Shown here piece after piece: positions 39,776 to 47,888 of a stretch of DNA of 64,000 nucleotides. The notes under the pieces are model-generated. The model did no database searches and had not been told where the DNA came from. It saw only the letters and a program-made list of their open reading frames with translations. Each line of letters opens with the position of its first letter. Within the stretch, counting starts at the first letter, position 1. The position numbers were made by a program, and so were the translations under genes. This stretch comes from Novosphingobium barchaimii LL02 (GTDB taxonomy: Bacteria > Pseudomonadota > Alphaproteobacteria > Sphingomonadales > Sphingomonadaceae): assembly GCF_001046635.1 (NCBI RefSeq), contig NZ_KQ130452.1:422668-486667 (forward strand). The letters are read 5' to 3'.

Positions 39776-39942
39776 ACCATTCCGAAGCTATGGGCAACGT
39801 AGCCCCGCCGCTGATCAGTGAAGCCGCAGAGGAAGCGCGGAAGGAGCGTATCACTTGGATCGCGCTGGGCGCGTTCGGGCTTCTGACCGGCTGCATCGTG
39901 TTCGTCGCTCTGTGCCACGCTCTCGGCCCGGTGCCCGCATGA
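39772..39942 (+). CDS. Small early membrane protein (56 aa)
   Basis: GTG start overlapping the previous stop. Acidic/basic N-terminal helix (SEAAEEARKERITW) followed by a membrane segment (IALGAFGLLTGCIVFVALC). Too short for standard cut-offs but coupled on both sides and clearly membrane-like. Confidence 0.55.
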   Translation: MNHSEAMGNVAPPLISEAAEEARKERITWIALGAFGLLTGCIVFVALCHALGPVPA

Positions 39943-40118
39943 GCGCGCACCCGCACTTCCGCCTTTCAGTCGGCCTGATTGCCCTCGCGTTTATCGTGCT
40001 GGTCGCAGCTGCCGTCTCCGCTCTCCCCGCCGTCGCACCCACCGGTTCCCCTGCCGGTCCGACGTCTCCCCACAACCTCGGCACGGGTGCTGCCGAGGCA
40101 ACGGGAGATCGCCCGTGA
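39939..40118 (+). CDS. Small early protein with signal/membrane segment (59 aa)
   Basis: MSAHPHFRLSVGLIALAFIV begins a hydrophobic segment ending near residue 31, then a Pro/Gly/Ser-rich tail. It overlaps the previous stop (ATGA) and the annealase start. Possibly exported or anchored; unknown. Confidence 0.5.
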   Translation: MSAHPHFRLSVGLIALAFIVLVAAAVSALPAVAPTGSPAGPTSPHNLGTGAAEATGDRP

Positions 40119-40942
40119 ATGCTGTGTCGAGGATCGATGTCCCCGTAGAGGAAAAGCTGACTGGTCTTGCGCTGTTGCGCGCGCCGTTTCCGCCGAACCA
40201 AATCAGCAAGCTTCCCAAGGAAACGAAGAACCAGATCGACGCCCGGAAGGCGAACAAGAACCTGATGGTCTGGAAGTGCCCGGAATGCGGCGGGCCGCAC
40301 CATAAGGACGCGGTTCACCTTGATTACGTCGGACACGCCGCGCTGACGGATCGCCTTCTCGATTGCGACCCACAATGGAATTGGGAGCCGGTCATCCTCC
40401 CCGGCCTGCCGAACCCCGGCAACGGTATGTGGATCAGGCTCACCGTGTGCGGTGTTTCCCGCATCGGCTTCGGTGACGCAGGCACGAAGCAAGGTGGAGA
40501 CGCGATCAAGGAAGTGATCGGCGATGCGATGCGTAATGCCGCGATGCGCTTCGGGGCCGCGCTGGACCTCTGGCATAAGGGCGACCTTCACGCCGACGAG
40601 GCGGAAGAGGGCGAGACCGCCGCGCAGCCCACGCGTCAGCAGCAGGACCAGCGCGATGAGCCCCGCATCATCAGCCAGCACCAGTGGGCCAAGATCACGG
40701 AACTGTTACGTGCCACCGGCGCTCAGGCAAAACCGATCCTCGACCACTACAAGGTCGCGGACCTGAAAGACCTGAACGAGCGGCAGGCCATGAAGGCCAT
40801 CAACCAGCTGGAAGACAAGCTGGCCGAACTTGCAAAGGCCGACACCAATCGCGCCGGCCAGAGCGGCAGCCGCCCGGCTGAACGCGGCGGCGCGCCGTCT
40901 GGCGAGTACGGCGACATCGCCGACACCGACATCCCTTTCTGA
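40115..40942 (+). CDS. Rad52/Sak-like single-strand annealing protein with SSB-type acidic tip
   Basis: This 275-aa protein has a Zn pair (CPECGGPHH) and a core YVGHAALTDRLLDCDPQWNW, GMWIRLTVCGVSRIGFGDAG, IKEVIGDAMRNAAMRFGAAL, typical of phage Rad52-superfamily annealases. After a Gln-rich linker and a helical part it ends in DIADTDIPF, like the C-terminal acidic tip by which SSB recruits partners. It should drive homologous recombination together with the SSB two genes downstream. Confidence 0.78.
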   Translation: MNAVSRIDVPVEEKLTGLALLRAPFPPNQISKLPKETKNQIDARKANKNLMVWKCPECGGPHHKDAVHLDYVGHAALTDRLLDCDPQWNWEPVILPGLPNPGNGMWIRLTVCGVSRIGFGDAGTKQGGDAIKEVIGDAMRNAAMRFGAALDLWHKGDLHADEAEEGETAAQPTRQQQDQRDEPRIISQHQWAKITELLRATGAQAKPILDHYKVADLKDLNERQAMKAINQLEDKLAELAKADTNRAGQSGSRPAERGGAPSGEYGDIADTDIPF

Positions 40943-40952
40943 GGAGCATCCC

Positions 40953-41905
40953 ATGGAATACCAGTCCAGCAAGGGCGCCGTCGAGATTTCGACGATGCCG
41001 CTCTCCTACGCCAAGAACGCCTTGAACAAGCTGGTCCGCAGTGGCGAAGCCGGCCGCAAGGCCGAGGTCGATGCGCTCCAGGCCCACGTCGACAAACTCA
41101 CAGCCGAAGCCGAAGCCGCAACGCTTTCTGCCCCAGCGCCGCGCGAGGCCGTGATCGGCGACAACGGCCCACCGGCCGACGAAGCCCCGCCCGAGGTCGC
41201 GCCCAAGTGGGAAGTCGTTCAGATCCACATGGATGACTTGCTCACTGAGGCATCCAACTGGGCGGATGGCGTCGAGATCGTGAGCCAGTCGCAGGCCGAT
41301 ACCGTCGCCGCGCTGCGTGAGAAGCTGCAGACATCGCGGACGAGGCGCGCAAGGTAGAAAAGGCCCCGCTCGACATCGCGGTGGGTGAGATTCAGGACCG
41401 CTACAACGCGTACATCGCCCCCATGAAGAACCGGAAGCCCGGTTCGGTGATGAAGGCGAAGTTCGCGCTCGGCAACCTGCTGACGCCTTGGCTCAACAAG
41501 ATCGAGAGTGAGAAGCGCGAACGCGAGAAGGCCGCGCGCGAAGCTGAGGAAGCTGCCCGCAAGGCGGCATAGGCCGCGCACCAGGAAACTGCCGGTTCGT
41601 CCGACTTGGGCGCGATCGAGGACGCGGCGGCTCTGATGGAGAAGGCCGAACAGGCTACCGCCGCCGCCCGCGCCGTCGAGCGCGAAAAGGTCCAGGCGCG
41701 GGGCGAAGTGCGCGCCGTCAGTATGCGCTCGTACTGGCGCGCCGAGATGATCGAGGGGCAGGGTGCCGCCGTCGTCCGGCACTACATCGAACGCCACCCC
41801 GACCGCTTCAAGGCAGCGCTCAAGCGCCTGGTCGACGAGGACGTTGCTGCCGGCGTCCGCGGTATCCCCGGCGTCAACATCATCGAAGACCGGAAGGTCG
41901 CGTAA
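40953..41905 (+). pseudogene. Broken phage recombination-region gene (1-nt deletion + amber stop)
   Basis: Three frames form one interrupted protein. Part 1 (40953-41357, MEYQSSKGAVEIS..., with IGDNGPP at residues 68-74) slips after LREKLQ; a one-base loss near 41328-41331 moves the rest one frame, where it reads IADEARKVEKAPLDIAVGEI. A TAG at 41570-41572 (RKAA-stop-AAHQETA, likely once CAG) interrupts it again before the end at 41905 (PGVNIIEDRKVA). The full protein would be ~316 residues, helical. Both lesions together suggest real decay, unless one is a sequencing error. Original function not recognised. Confidence 0.82.
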
Positions 41906-42453
41906 TGTCGGACATCAACATCTGCACGTTCACCGGCCGCTTGGGCGCTGACCCTGAGGTCAAATCGTTCCAGTCTGGAGGGCGTATCTGCAACCTCCGC
42001 ATGGCCGTCGGCCAGCAGTGGAAGGATAAGGCCTCGGGCGAGCGCAAGGAGCGCACCGAGTGGGTACAGGTCACCATCCAGAACGATGGCCTGGTCGGCG
42101 TGGCCGAACGCTTCCTTCGCAAGGGCAGCCGCATCGCGATCAGCGGCGAGTTCAGGACAAGGAAGTGGCAGGACCAGAACGGCAACGATCGCTATTCCAC
42201 CGAGATTGTTCTGTCGCCGTTCGGCGGCACCCTGACGATGCTCGACGGGAAACCCGAGGGTGAGCAGCAGGGCCGGGCGCGCGGCAATGACCAGCGCAAC
42301 GGGGACGATCGCGGCGGCGAACGCAGCACCGGAAGCTGGGGCCGCGAGCCCGACGGTTCGCGCGGCGGCAGTTCGTGGGGCAGCGGTGCCGGCGGCTTTG
42401 GCGATGACCTCGACGACGATATCCCGTTCATCACCAACGCGAGTGCTTGGTAA
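41905..42453 (+). CDS. ssb: Single-stranded DNA-binding protein
   Basis: A 182-aa SSB: OB fold in residues 1-110 (FTGRLGADPEVKSF, RMAVGQQWKDKASGERKERT, EWVQVTIQNDGLVGVAERFL, GSRIAISGEFRTRKWQDQNG), a Gly/Arg/Asp-rich linker, and the acidic motif DDLDDDIPF. The tip is not terminal: it is followed by ITNASAW before the stop. Its ATG overlaps the previous stop. It binds phage ssDNA in replication and recombination. Confidence 0.95.
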   Translation: MSDINICTFTGRLGADPEVKSFQSGGRICNLRMAVGQQWKDKASGERKERTEWVQVTIQNDGLVGVAERFLRKGSRIAISGEFRTRKWQDQNGNDRYSTEIVLSPFGGTLTMLDGKPEGEQQGRARGNDQRNGDDRGGERSTGSWGREPDGSRGGSSWGSGAGGFGDDLDDDIPFITNASAW

Positions 42454-42806
42454 TGGCCCTCCCGCGTCGGATACCGAAAGAGCGTAACCGTTCGGAGCGC
42501 TGGCGATCGCAGGCGCACTGCACCTTCGTGCGGTCGCACCAGTGCTGCGTTCCTGGCTGTCAGGAAATGCCCATTGAGGTTGCGCACGTCCGCTCCGGTT
42601 CCGACGCCGGGATGGGTCGCAAGCCTTCAGACTGGTTCACCGTCAGCCTGTGCCGGGGTCACCATTCCGAACAGCACCGCATCGGGGAGGCCCCGTTCGG
42701 CCGGGCGCACGGCATAGACCTGCATGCGCTCGCAGCCGAGTTCGCCGCAGCAAGCCCCAAGGCCGCTGACATCCGCAACGAACAGAGGGAGCGTCACTGT
42801 GGCTAA
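42453..42806 (+). CDS. HNH-like (DUF968-type) protein
   Basis: A 117-aa protein: CCVPGCQEMPIEVAHVRSGS and DWFTVSLCRGHHSEQHRIG carry the Cys/His set of small HNH proteins encoded in phage nin-type regions. It is probably a zinc-bound nuclease or recombination helper. Starts on the SSB stop (TAATG). Confidence 0.78.
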   Translation: MALPRRIPKERNRSERWRSQAHCTFVRSHQCCVPGCQEMPIEVAHVRSGSDAGMGRKPSDWFTVSLCRGHHSEQHRIGEAPFGRAHGIDLHALAAEFAAASPKAADIRNEQRERHCG

Positions 42807-43206
42807 GCAAGGCGGCCAGACCCTCATCCTCGCTAACCCGGCTGTCCGCGCTCGCGCGCATCAGTTGATCGAGATAGCCCCTCCCGGCGCCGTTCTCAAC
42901 ATCAAGGAGGCGGCCCGGACCAGCGACCAGAACGCGAAGATGTGGGCGATGCTCTCCGACATTGCCCGCGCCAAGCCGATGGGCCGCACGCTCTCCACCG
43001 AAGTCTGGAAGGCGCTCTTCATGAATGCCGCCGGGTTCACCTGCACGTTTGAGCCGACGCTCGATGGCCGGGGTGTGATCCCGCTCGGGTTCAAGTCGAG
43101 CCGCCTATCGAAGTCCGAATTCTCCGATCTGATCGAGTGCATGCACGCCTTCGCGGCTGAGCACGACATCACGTTCACCGATCCCGTAGAAAGGAAAGCT
43201 GCATGA
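42799..43206 (+). CDS. ninB: NinB-type recombination protein
   Basis: GTG start at 42799 overlaps the HNH gene by 8 nt. The 135-aa product has the NinB pattern NQ-K-WAML-DI (DQNAKMWAMLSDIARAKP), WKALFMNAAG, PLGFKSSRLSKSEFSDLIEC. In lambda NinB (Orf) binds ssDNA and replaces RecFOR functions. Fits the annealase/SSB neighbours. Confidence 0.88.
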   Translation: MAKQGGQTLILANPAVRARAHQLIEIAPPGAVLNIKEAARTSDQNAKMWAMLSDIARAKPMGRTLSTEVWKALFMNAAGFTCTFEPTLDGRGVIPLGFKSSRLSKSEFSDLIECMHAFAAEHDITFTDPVERKAA

Positions 43207-44321
43207 GCTGGTCCCCGCAACAGGACGCGGCCATTCGTGATGTCAGCGAATGGCTTGCCGACCCAAGCGGCCAGCAGGTCTTCCGCCTGTTCGGCTACGC
43301 CGGCACCGGCAAGACGACGCTCGCCAAGGAACTCGCCTCCAAGGTGAAGGGCACCGTGCTCTATGCCACCTTCACCGGCAAGGCCGCCCTGGTCCTGCGC
43401 AAAAAGGGCTGCAAGGACGCCTCGACGATCCACTCGCTGATCTACAGCGTCGAGATCGATTCGAAGACCGGCGCCGCGGAATTCAAGCTCAACGAGCAAA
43501 GTGACCTCAGCGAGGCCGAACTCCTGATCGTGGACGAGGTGTCCATGGTCGGCGAGGATCTGGCGCGCGATCTGCTCAGCTTCGGCAAGCGCATCCTCGT
43601 CCTCGGCGATCCCGCGCAGCTGCCACCGGTGAAGGGCGAGGGCTTCTTCATCAACGGCGAACCCGACGTGATGTTGACCGAGGTCCACCGCCAGGCGCAG
43701 GACAACCCGATCATCCGCATGTCGATGGACATTCGCCAAGGTAAGCAACTGCAGGTCGGCACGCACGGCAGTAGCCTTGTAACCCGCAGCAGCGCGCTTG
43801 GAAGGGATCGCCTCGGTGAACTCGTCCTTGGTGCCGACCAACTGCTTTGCGGCCTGAACCGCACCCGCGTCTCCTACAACCACCGCATCCGCGCAATGAT
43901 GGGCCTGCGGGGCGTTGCCCAGCCTTGGCACCCGACCATCGGCGACCGCTTGATCTGCCTCCGTAACGACAAGGAGAAGCACATCTTCAACGGCGGCCTG
44001 TGGGACACGGAGAAGGTCGAGGAATTGGGCGACGGCAAGCTGGGCATCCGGGTCCGCTCGCTCGATGAGAAGCGCGATCCGATCAAGGTCGAGGTGTTCG
44101 AGCATTTCTTCAATGGCACTGAGCAGACCATCGACTGGAAGGCCAAGCGCGGCACGCAGGAGTTCACCTTCGGGTGGGCGATCACCTGCCACAAATCGCA
44201 GGGCTCGCAGTGGGACAACGTGATCATCTTCGATGAAAGCGGCTCGTTCCGCGATGCGAAGCGCAACTGGCTTTATACAGCCGTCACGCGCGCCGCCGAA
44301 CAAGTCACGGTGATCGTATGA
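43203..44321 (+). CDS. Dda/RecD-like SF1 DNA helicase
   Basis: This 372-aa helicase has Walker A GYAGTGKTT (31-39), ELLIVDEVSMV (II), LVLGDPAQLPPV (III), then FGWAITCHKSQGSQWDNV (V) and NWLYTAVTRA (VI). It is short, like T4 Dda. Likely unwinds DNA for phage replication or recombination. Confidence 0.93.
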   Translation: MSWSPQQDAAIRDVSEWLADPSGQQVFRLFGYAGTGKTTLAKELASKVKGTVLYATFTGKAALVLRKKGCKDASTIHSLIYSVEIDSKTGAAEFKLNEQSDLSEAELLIVDEVSMVGEDLARDLLSFGKRILVLGDPAQLPPVKGEGFFINGEPDVMLTEVHRQAQDNPIIRMSMDIRQGKQLQVGTHGSSLVTRSSALGRDRLGELVLGADQLLCGLNRTRVSYNHRIRAMMGLRGVAQPWHPTIGDRLICLRNDKEKHIFNGGLWDTEKVEELGDGKLGIRVRSLDEKRDPIKVEVFEHFFNGTEQTIDWKAKRGTQEFTFGWAITCHKSQGSQWDNVIIFDESGSFRDAKRNWLYTAVTRAAEQVTVIV

Positions 44322-44935
44322 GCCAGAACACCAGCACCGCCGTCATGCAGCGCCGGGTGGAAGCGCACGATTCCCTCGACGACTTCCCGACGCCGCCCTG
44401 GGCCACGCGCGCCTTGTGTGAATGGATCGGCGAGAACACGCACCACGACCTGAGCATCCAGACGTGCCGCGAGCCAGCTGCCAATCGGGGCCACATGGTC
44501 AAGCCGCTGCGGGAATACTTCGCGAGCGTCGACGCTGCCGATGTGCACGACTACGGCGCCGGCTTCCCGGTGGAGGACTACCTGTTCGGCCCGGCGCCCT
44601 CGCGCGTCGTCTGGACCATCACCAACCCGCCGTTCAAGCTGGCCGAGCAGTTCATCGAACGCGCGCTGGCGACCAGCACCGGCGTTGCCGTGATCGTGCG
44701 GGCCGCGTTCCTTGAAGGGCAAGGCCGGTTCGATCGGCTGTTCTCCAAGTCGCCGCCCAGCCACGTCCTGCAGTTCACAGAGCGCGTCGTGATGCACAAG
44801 GGCCGTTTGGCGCCGGAAGGCTCGACCGCGACCGCATACGCCTGGCTGGTTTGGGCTGACCGGGCCGCCGACACGAAGCTCCGCTGGATTCCCCCATGCC
44901 GCAAGCGCCTTGAGCGCGAGGGAGATTACGCATGA
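44318..44935 (+). CDS. DNA adenine methyltransferase-like protein
   Basis: A 205-aa protein with a degenerate motif I (REPAANRGHM), a VHDYGAGFPVEDYL block and the catalytic motif IV NPPF (about residue 108), the N6-adenine/amino-methyltransferase signature. No restriction partner is near. Modifying phage DNA against host restriction is the likely purpose. Confidence 0.78.
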   Translation: MSQNTSTAVMQRRVEAHDSLDDFPTPPWATRALCEWIGENTHHDLSIQTCREPAANRGHMVKPLREYFASVDAADVHDYGAGFPVEDYLFGPAPSRVVWTITNPPFKLAEQFIERALATSTGVAVIVRAAFLEGQGRFDRLFSKSPPSHVLQFTERVVMHKGRLAPEGSTATAYAWLVWADRAADTKLRWIPPCRKRLEREGDYA

Positions 44936-45024
44936 CCATACAAGAACGCCTTGCGGACTGGACCCCGGCCCGCACCGACTCCCAGCACGGCGACCAGTTC
45001 GATGGCAGCGAGCAGGGGGAGTGA
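44932..45024 (+). CDS. Tiny phage frame (30 aa)
   Basis: MTIQERLADWTPARTDSQHG and 10 more residues, overlapping the methyltransferase stop (ATGA) and ending 2 nt before the next ATG. Coupling argues for it, length against. Confidence 0.35.
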   Translation: MTIQERLADWTPARTDSQHGDQFDGSEQGE

Positions 45025-45026
45025 GC

Positions 45027-45446
45027 ATGGAAATCTCAGTCATTCGCACCGAGAAAGTGCAGGTCAAGTCGCTCAAGGTTGAAGCCGGCGTGCGATATTG
45101 GGAGGATGCCGAGGTCAACGGGACCACGGACGAAACCGGCGAGGCTATCCCTTGCCGCGTCGGGGATGCATGGTGCCCGGTGATCGACCTTGAAACGGGC
45201 GCCATTGCTGGATGGCCCGAGAACACCCTTGCTCGCATCCACTACAAGGTTTGCGATGCGGGCCGGTACGCCTTGCTCGACAATGATGGGCAGGAAGTCG
45301 CCGTCAAGGATGGCTATGTCCCCGGCATCATGTCGCCAGGCGGTCAGGGATACGGCGACTACATCATCATGAATGTCGGGCCGACCGGAGTTATCGAGAA
45401 TTGGGATAGCCGCGACATTGAGGAATTTGAAGGGGCTGGGGAATGA
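45027..45446 (+). CDS. Phage hypothetical protein (139 aa)
   Basis: MEISVIRTEKVQVKSLKVEA, beta-rich and acidic, with YALLDNDGQEVAVKDGYVPG and GDYIIMNVGPTGVI. Start follows a GGGGGAG site. Not recognised; conserved-looking accessory gene of the rightward operon. Confidence 0.6.
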   Translation: MEISVIRTEKVQVKSLKVEAGVRYWEDAEVNGTTDETGEAIPCRVGDAWCPVIDLETGAIAGWPENTLARIHYKVCDAGRYALLDNDGQEVAVKDGYVPGIMSPGGQGYGDYIIMNVGPTGVIENWDSRDIEEFEGAGE

Positions 45447-46087
45447 CCCACGCCCCGCACCAGAGCAGCGGCGAAAACATCGCCCGCGCAATCCGCGATG
45501 AAACTGACCGCTGGCACTGCCTGACTGGCGGCGTCGATCTGGAGGACGTTATCGTTCGTGACGACGATGACGGCGAGCCGGTAGAGGTGTCCCGGCACCC
45601 CCAAGGCGACGGCCAGATGTATTTCATCGACACTATGGACCGAGCGGTTGCGCATGTCGTCATGGATATGCTGGGCATCAAGGTTCGCGGCACCACGCCA
45701 TCTGGCTCGGCCAACCTCGAAAGCATTGCGGGCGCCGTGGGGGATTCGGCTATCCGTAGCCTGCAAATTCGCAGCCCGCTCAACCGCGCGATCTATCAGG
45801 CCATTCGCAAGCACAACGTCAGCAACATGTGCGACGAAGACGGACACCCGTATCCGCTGGTAGACCTGATGTCGAACCCGGCGCCATCTGACATTGGCAC
45901 TGGCGAGGATGAGATGATCGCGCTGGCCGATGAGGTTTGCTCGGCTGTCGAGGCAATCCAGACCGACCCCACCACCGCCACCAAGACCCTCCACGCCCTC
46001 GGCCTGCTGACCGATGCTGATGTGGGGCGGATTGGGAATACTTTGGCGGCGCGGGAGAGGGGGCGTCAGGGAGGGCAGGGAGCATGA
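45443..46087 (+). CDS. Phage hypothetical protein (214 aa)
   Basis: Acidic protein with SGENIARAIRDETDRWHCLT, AVAHVVMDMLGIKVRG and helical repeats; Arg/Gly-rich C-terminus (ARERGRQGGQGA). Overlaps neighbours by 4 nt. No recognised domain. Confidence 0.6.
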   Translation: MTHAPHQSSGENIARAIRDETDRWHCLTGGVDLEDVIVRDDDDGEPVEVSRHPQGDGQMYFIDTMDRAVAHVVMDMLGIKVRGTTPSGSANLESIAGAVGDSAIRSLQIRSPLNRAIYQAIRKHNVSNMCDEDGHPYPLVDLMSNPAPSDIGTGEDEMIALADEVCSAVEAIQTDPTTATKTLHALGLLTDADVGRIGNTLAARERGRQGGQGA

Positions 46088-46392
46088 AACCCAACCAGCT
46101 AGAACTGCGCGTAGACCCGGCAGACGGGCGCATATTCGCGGTCCACATCCAGCGCGGGAAGCCAGTGCGCAAGATCAAGGACCTTACGGACGAGATCAGC
46201 CTGTGCCTGTGCGCCGACCTGAGCGCCGACAACGTGAGCAAGGTTGTGGAGCGGTCGATCCAGTTCTCAGACGGCATGGTCTGCGAGATTTCCGTCCGCA
46301 TGACCTCGCCGCCCGACCAGGAACTACGGACCCGCCTTGACCGCGAGTATGCGGATGGGCTGGGCAATGGGGTGGAGGTTTTGGCAGCATGA
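46084..46392 (+). CDS. Phage hypothetical protein (102 aa)
   Basis: MKPNQLELRVDPADGRIFAV, then VRKIKDLTDEISLCLCADLS. Mixed alpha/beta, no known motif. Coupled to both neighbours. Confidence 0.55.
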   Translation: MKPNQLELRVDPADGRIFAVHIQRGKPVRKIKDLTDEISLCLCADLSADNVSKVVERSIQFSDGMVCEISVRMTSPPDQELRTRLDREYADGLGNGVEVLAA

Positions 46393-46889
46393 CCCACGAA
46401 CGCCGCGGAAAATCCGACGAGTGGTTCACGCCAAAGTACGTCTTCGACGCGCTCGGCTGCACCTTCGATCTCGATGTTGCTCACCCGCGCGATCATACTC
46501 ACACCAGCGTACCGGCCCGGAGCTTCCTGTACGAAGCCGCGCTCGATAGCGATTGGTCGGGCTTCATCTGGATGAACCCGCCTTTCGGCAACGGCGACCG
46601 AGCCAAGCTTGTCTGGATGAATCGCTTTTTCGATCACGGTAACGGCATTGCCCTGACGCCCGATCGCACCAGCGCGCCTTGGTTCCAGCGGTGCTGGCAG
46701 CGGGCCGATATGGTGATGTTCGTATCGCCTAAGATAAAATTTGTCGCGCCGGATGGGTCGCTTGGCGAACAGCCGGGCAATGGAACGGTTTTGTGGGCTT
46801 CGGGGAAGACCGGCATCAATGCGCTGATCACCGCACAAGCTCGCGGACTGGGCTCGATCGCCAGGCCTATATCACAGGTGGCAGCATGA
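46389..46889 (+). CDS. Phage N6-adenine methyltransferase (Dam/PF05869-like)
   Basis: A 166-aa protein with EWFTPKYVFDALGCTFDLDV (family start), FIWMNPPFGNGDRAKLVWMN with catalytic NPPF, and the C-terminal IKFVAPDGSLGEQPGNGTVLW. This is the compact phage adenine methyltransferase fold. Second methyltransferase in the operon; likely protects phage DNA. Confidence 0.9.
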   Translation: MTHERRGKSDEWFTPKYVFDALGCTFDLDVAHPRDHTHTSVPARSFLYEAALDSDWSGFIWMNPPFGNGDRAKLVWMNRFFDHGNGIALTPDRTSAPWFQRCWQRADMVMFVSPKIKFVAPDGSLGEQPGNGTVLWASGKTGINALITAQARGLGSIARPISQVAA

Positions 46890-47263
46890 CCGACAAGCAA
46901 ACCCTGCTCGCCCTGGCTGCGAGGTGTGAGGCTGCAACGTGCGCAGATTACGCGCTGGATCTGGAAATCGCGGAATACGGCTACCAGAACGATGCCCTGT
47001 TCGGCGTGAACTACGATCCGCGACTGTGGATGGAGCGCAATTGCTGGGAGCCGACTGCCTCGTTGGATGCGGCGATGACGCTGGTGCCCATCGAATGCTA
47101 CTGGCAGGCCGGCCATGATGGCGAGGGGCGCGATCCCTCCATGTTCGCTGCCCGCGTGTTCGACCCCATGATCATGAAGCGACCAGCGACTGCAGTTGCA
47201 GAGACCCCATCCCTCGCCCTCTGCGCCGCCTGCCTCCGCGCCCGAGCAGGAGCCATGCCATGA
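46886..47263 (+). CDS. Phage ABA-sandwich-type protein
   Basis: Started at ATG 46886 on the previous stop. The 125-aa product has MTDKQTLLALAARCEAAT and PTASLDAAMTLVPIECYWQ, the pattern of the phage ABA sandwich family, and a C-terminal CAACLRARAG. Common in phages; function unknown. Confidence 0.7.
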   Translation: MTDKQTLLALAARCEAATCADYALDLEIAEYGYQNDALFGVNYDPRLWMERNCWEPTASLDAAMTLVPIECYWQAGHDGEGRDPSMFAARVFDPMIMKRPATAVAETPSLALCAACLRARAGAMP

Positions 47264-47532
47264 CGGAGCAAGAACGCCTCGCAGGGTGGGAGGGCATGGA
47301 CAGCGCGCCCAAGGATGGCAGCTACATTCTGGCGATCGTAGCCGAGAACGACAGCCGCCACCTTGGCTATATGGCCGGGCGTATGTTTGTGATCCGGCAT
47401 GAAGGCCGCCTTGACGACTACGATCTGGGCTGGGCCGTTTTCCCCGGTTTCGGCGGCGCGCCCGATCGCTACTTCCGATGCTGGCAACCAGCCCCTCCCC
47501 CGCCACCCGCCGTTGTAGGGGAGGGGGGATGA
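47260..47532 (+). CDS. DUF551-like phage protein
   Basis: A 90-aa protein with WEGMDSAPKDGSYILAIVAE near the start and YFRCWQPAPPPPPAVVGEGG at the end, the DUF551 pattern ('W.sm.saPkdg..il'). Widespread small phage protein of unknown role. Confidence 0.75.
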   Translation: MTEQERLAGWEGMDSAPKDGSYILAIVAENDSRHLGYMAGRMFVIRHEGRLDDYDLGWAVFPGFGGAPDRYFRCWQPAPPPPPAVVGEGG

Positions 47533-47888
47533 CCAGACTTCTCACCGCAGAACAGGTCTGCCAGCAATTCGGCATACCATCGACCCGCACGCTTCGCACG
47601 ATGCGACAGAAGGGGCTTACCGCAGTCCGCTTGGGTAAGGCCTTCCTGTTCGACGAATCGGACGTCACCAAGTTCATTGAGAAACAGAAAACATGCCAAG
47701 ACCCAACCGAGGGCCGCGTCTCCATTGGCTCCCAGATCGATCGACCTTCTACATTCTCTGGTACGAGCGTGGGAAGAAGTGCGTTCGGTCAACTGGCACG
47801 GCAGACCGCCGCGAAGCTGAAGCAGCCCTCGCGAAATTCATCGGGGCAAGTCATCAGCATCTCGGGCCGCGAGAACCCGGGCAAATAG
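47529..47888 (+). CDS. Excisionase-like helix-turn-helix protein
   Basis: Start at ATG 47529 on the previous stop. Residues 1-55 are an HTH_17/MerR-like excisionase fold: MTRLLTAEQVCQQFGIPSTR, TLRTMRQKGLTAVRLGKAFL, FDESDVTKFIEK. The rest (to 119 aa) is Ser/Gln rich and overlaps the integrase gene by 196 nt in another frame. Likely directs excision with the integrase. Confidence 0.82.
   Translation: MTRLLTAEQVCQQFGIPSTRTLRTMRQKGLTAVRLGKAFLFDESDVTKFIEKQKTCQDPTEGRVSIGSQIDRPSTFSGTSVGRSAFGQLARQTAAKLKQPSRNSSGQVISISGRENPGK

Noticed and set aside
42861-44303. 480-codon minus-strand frame over ninB and the helicase
   Set aside because: The plus strand carries all helicase motifs; the minus frame has none.
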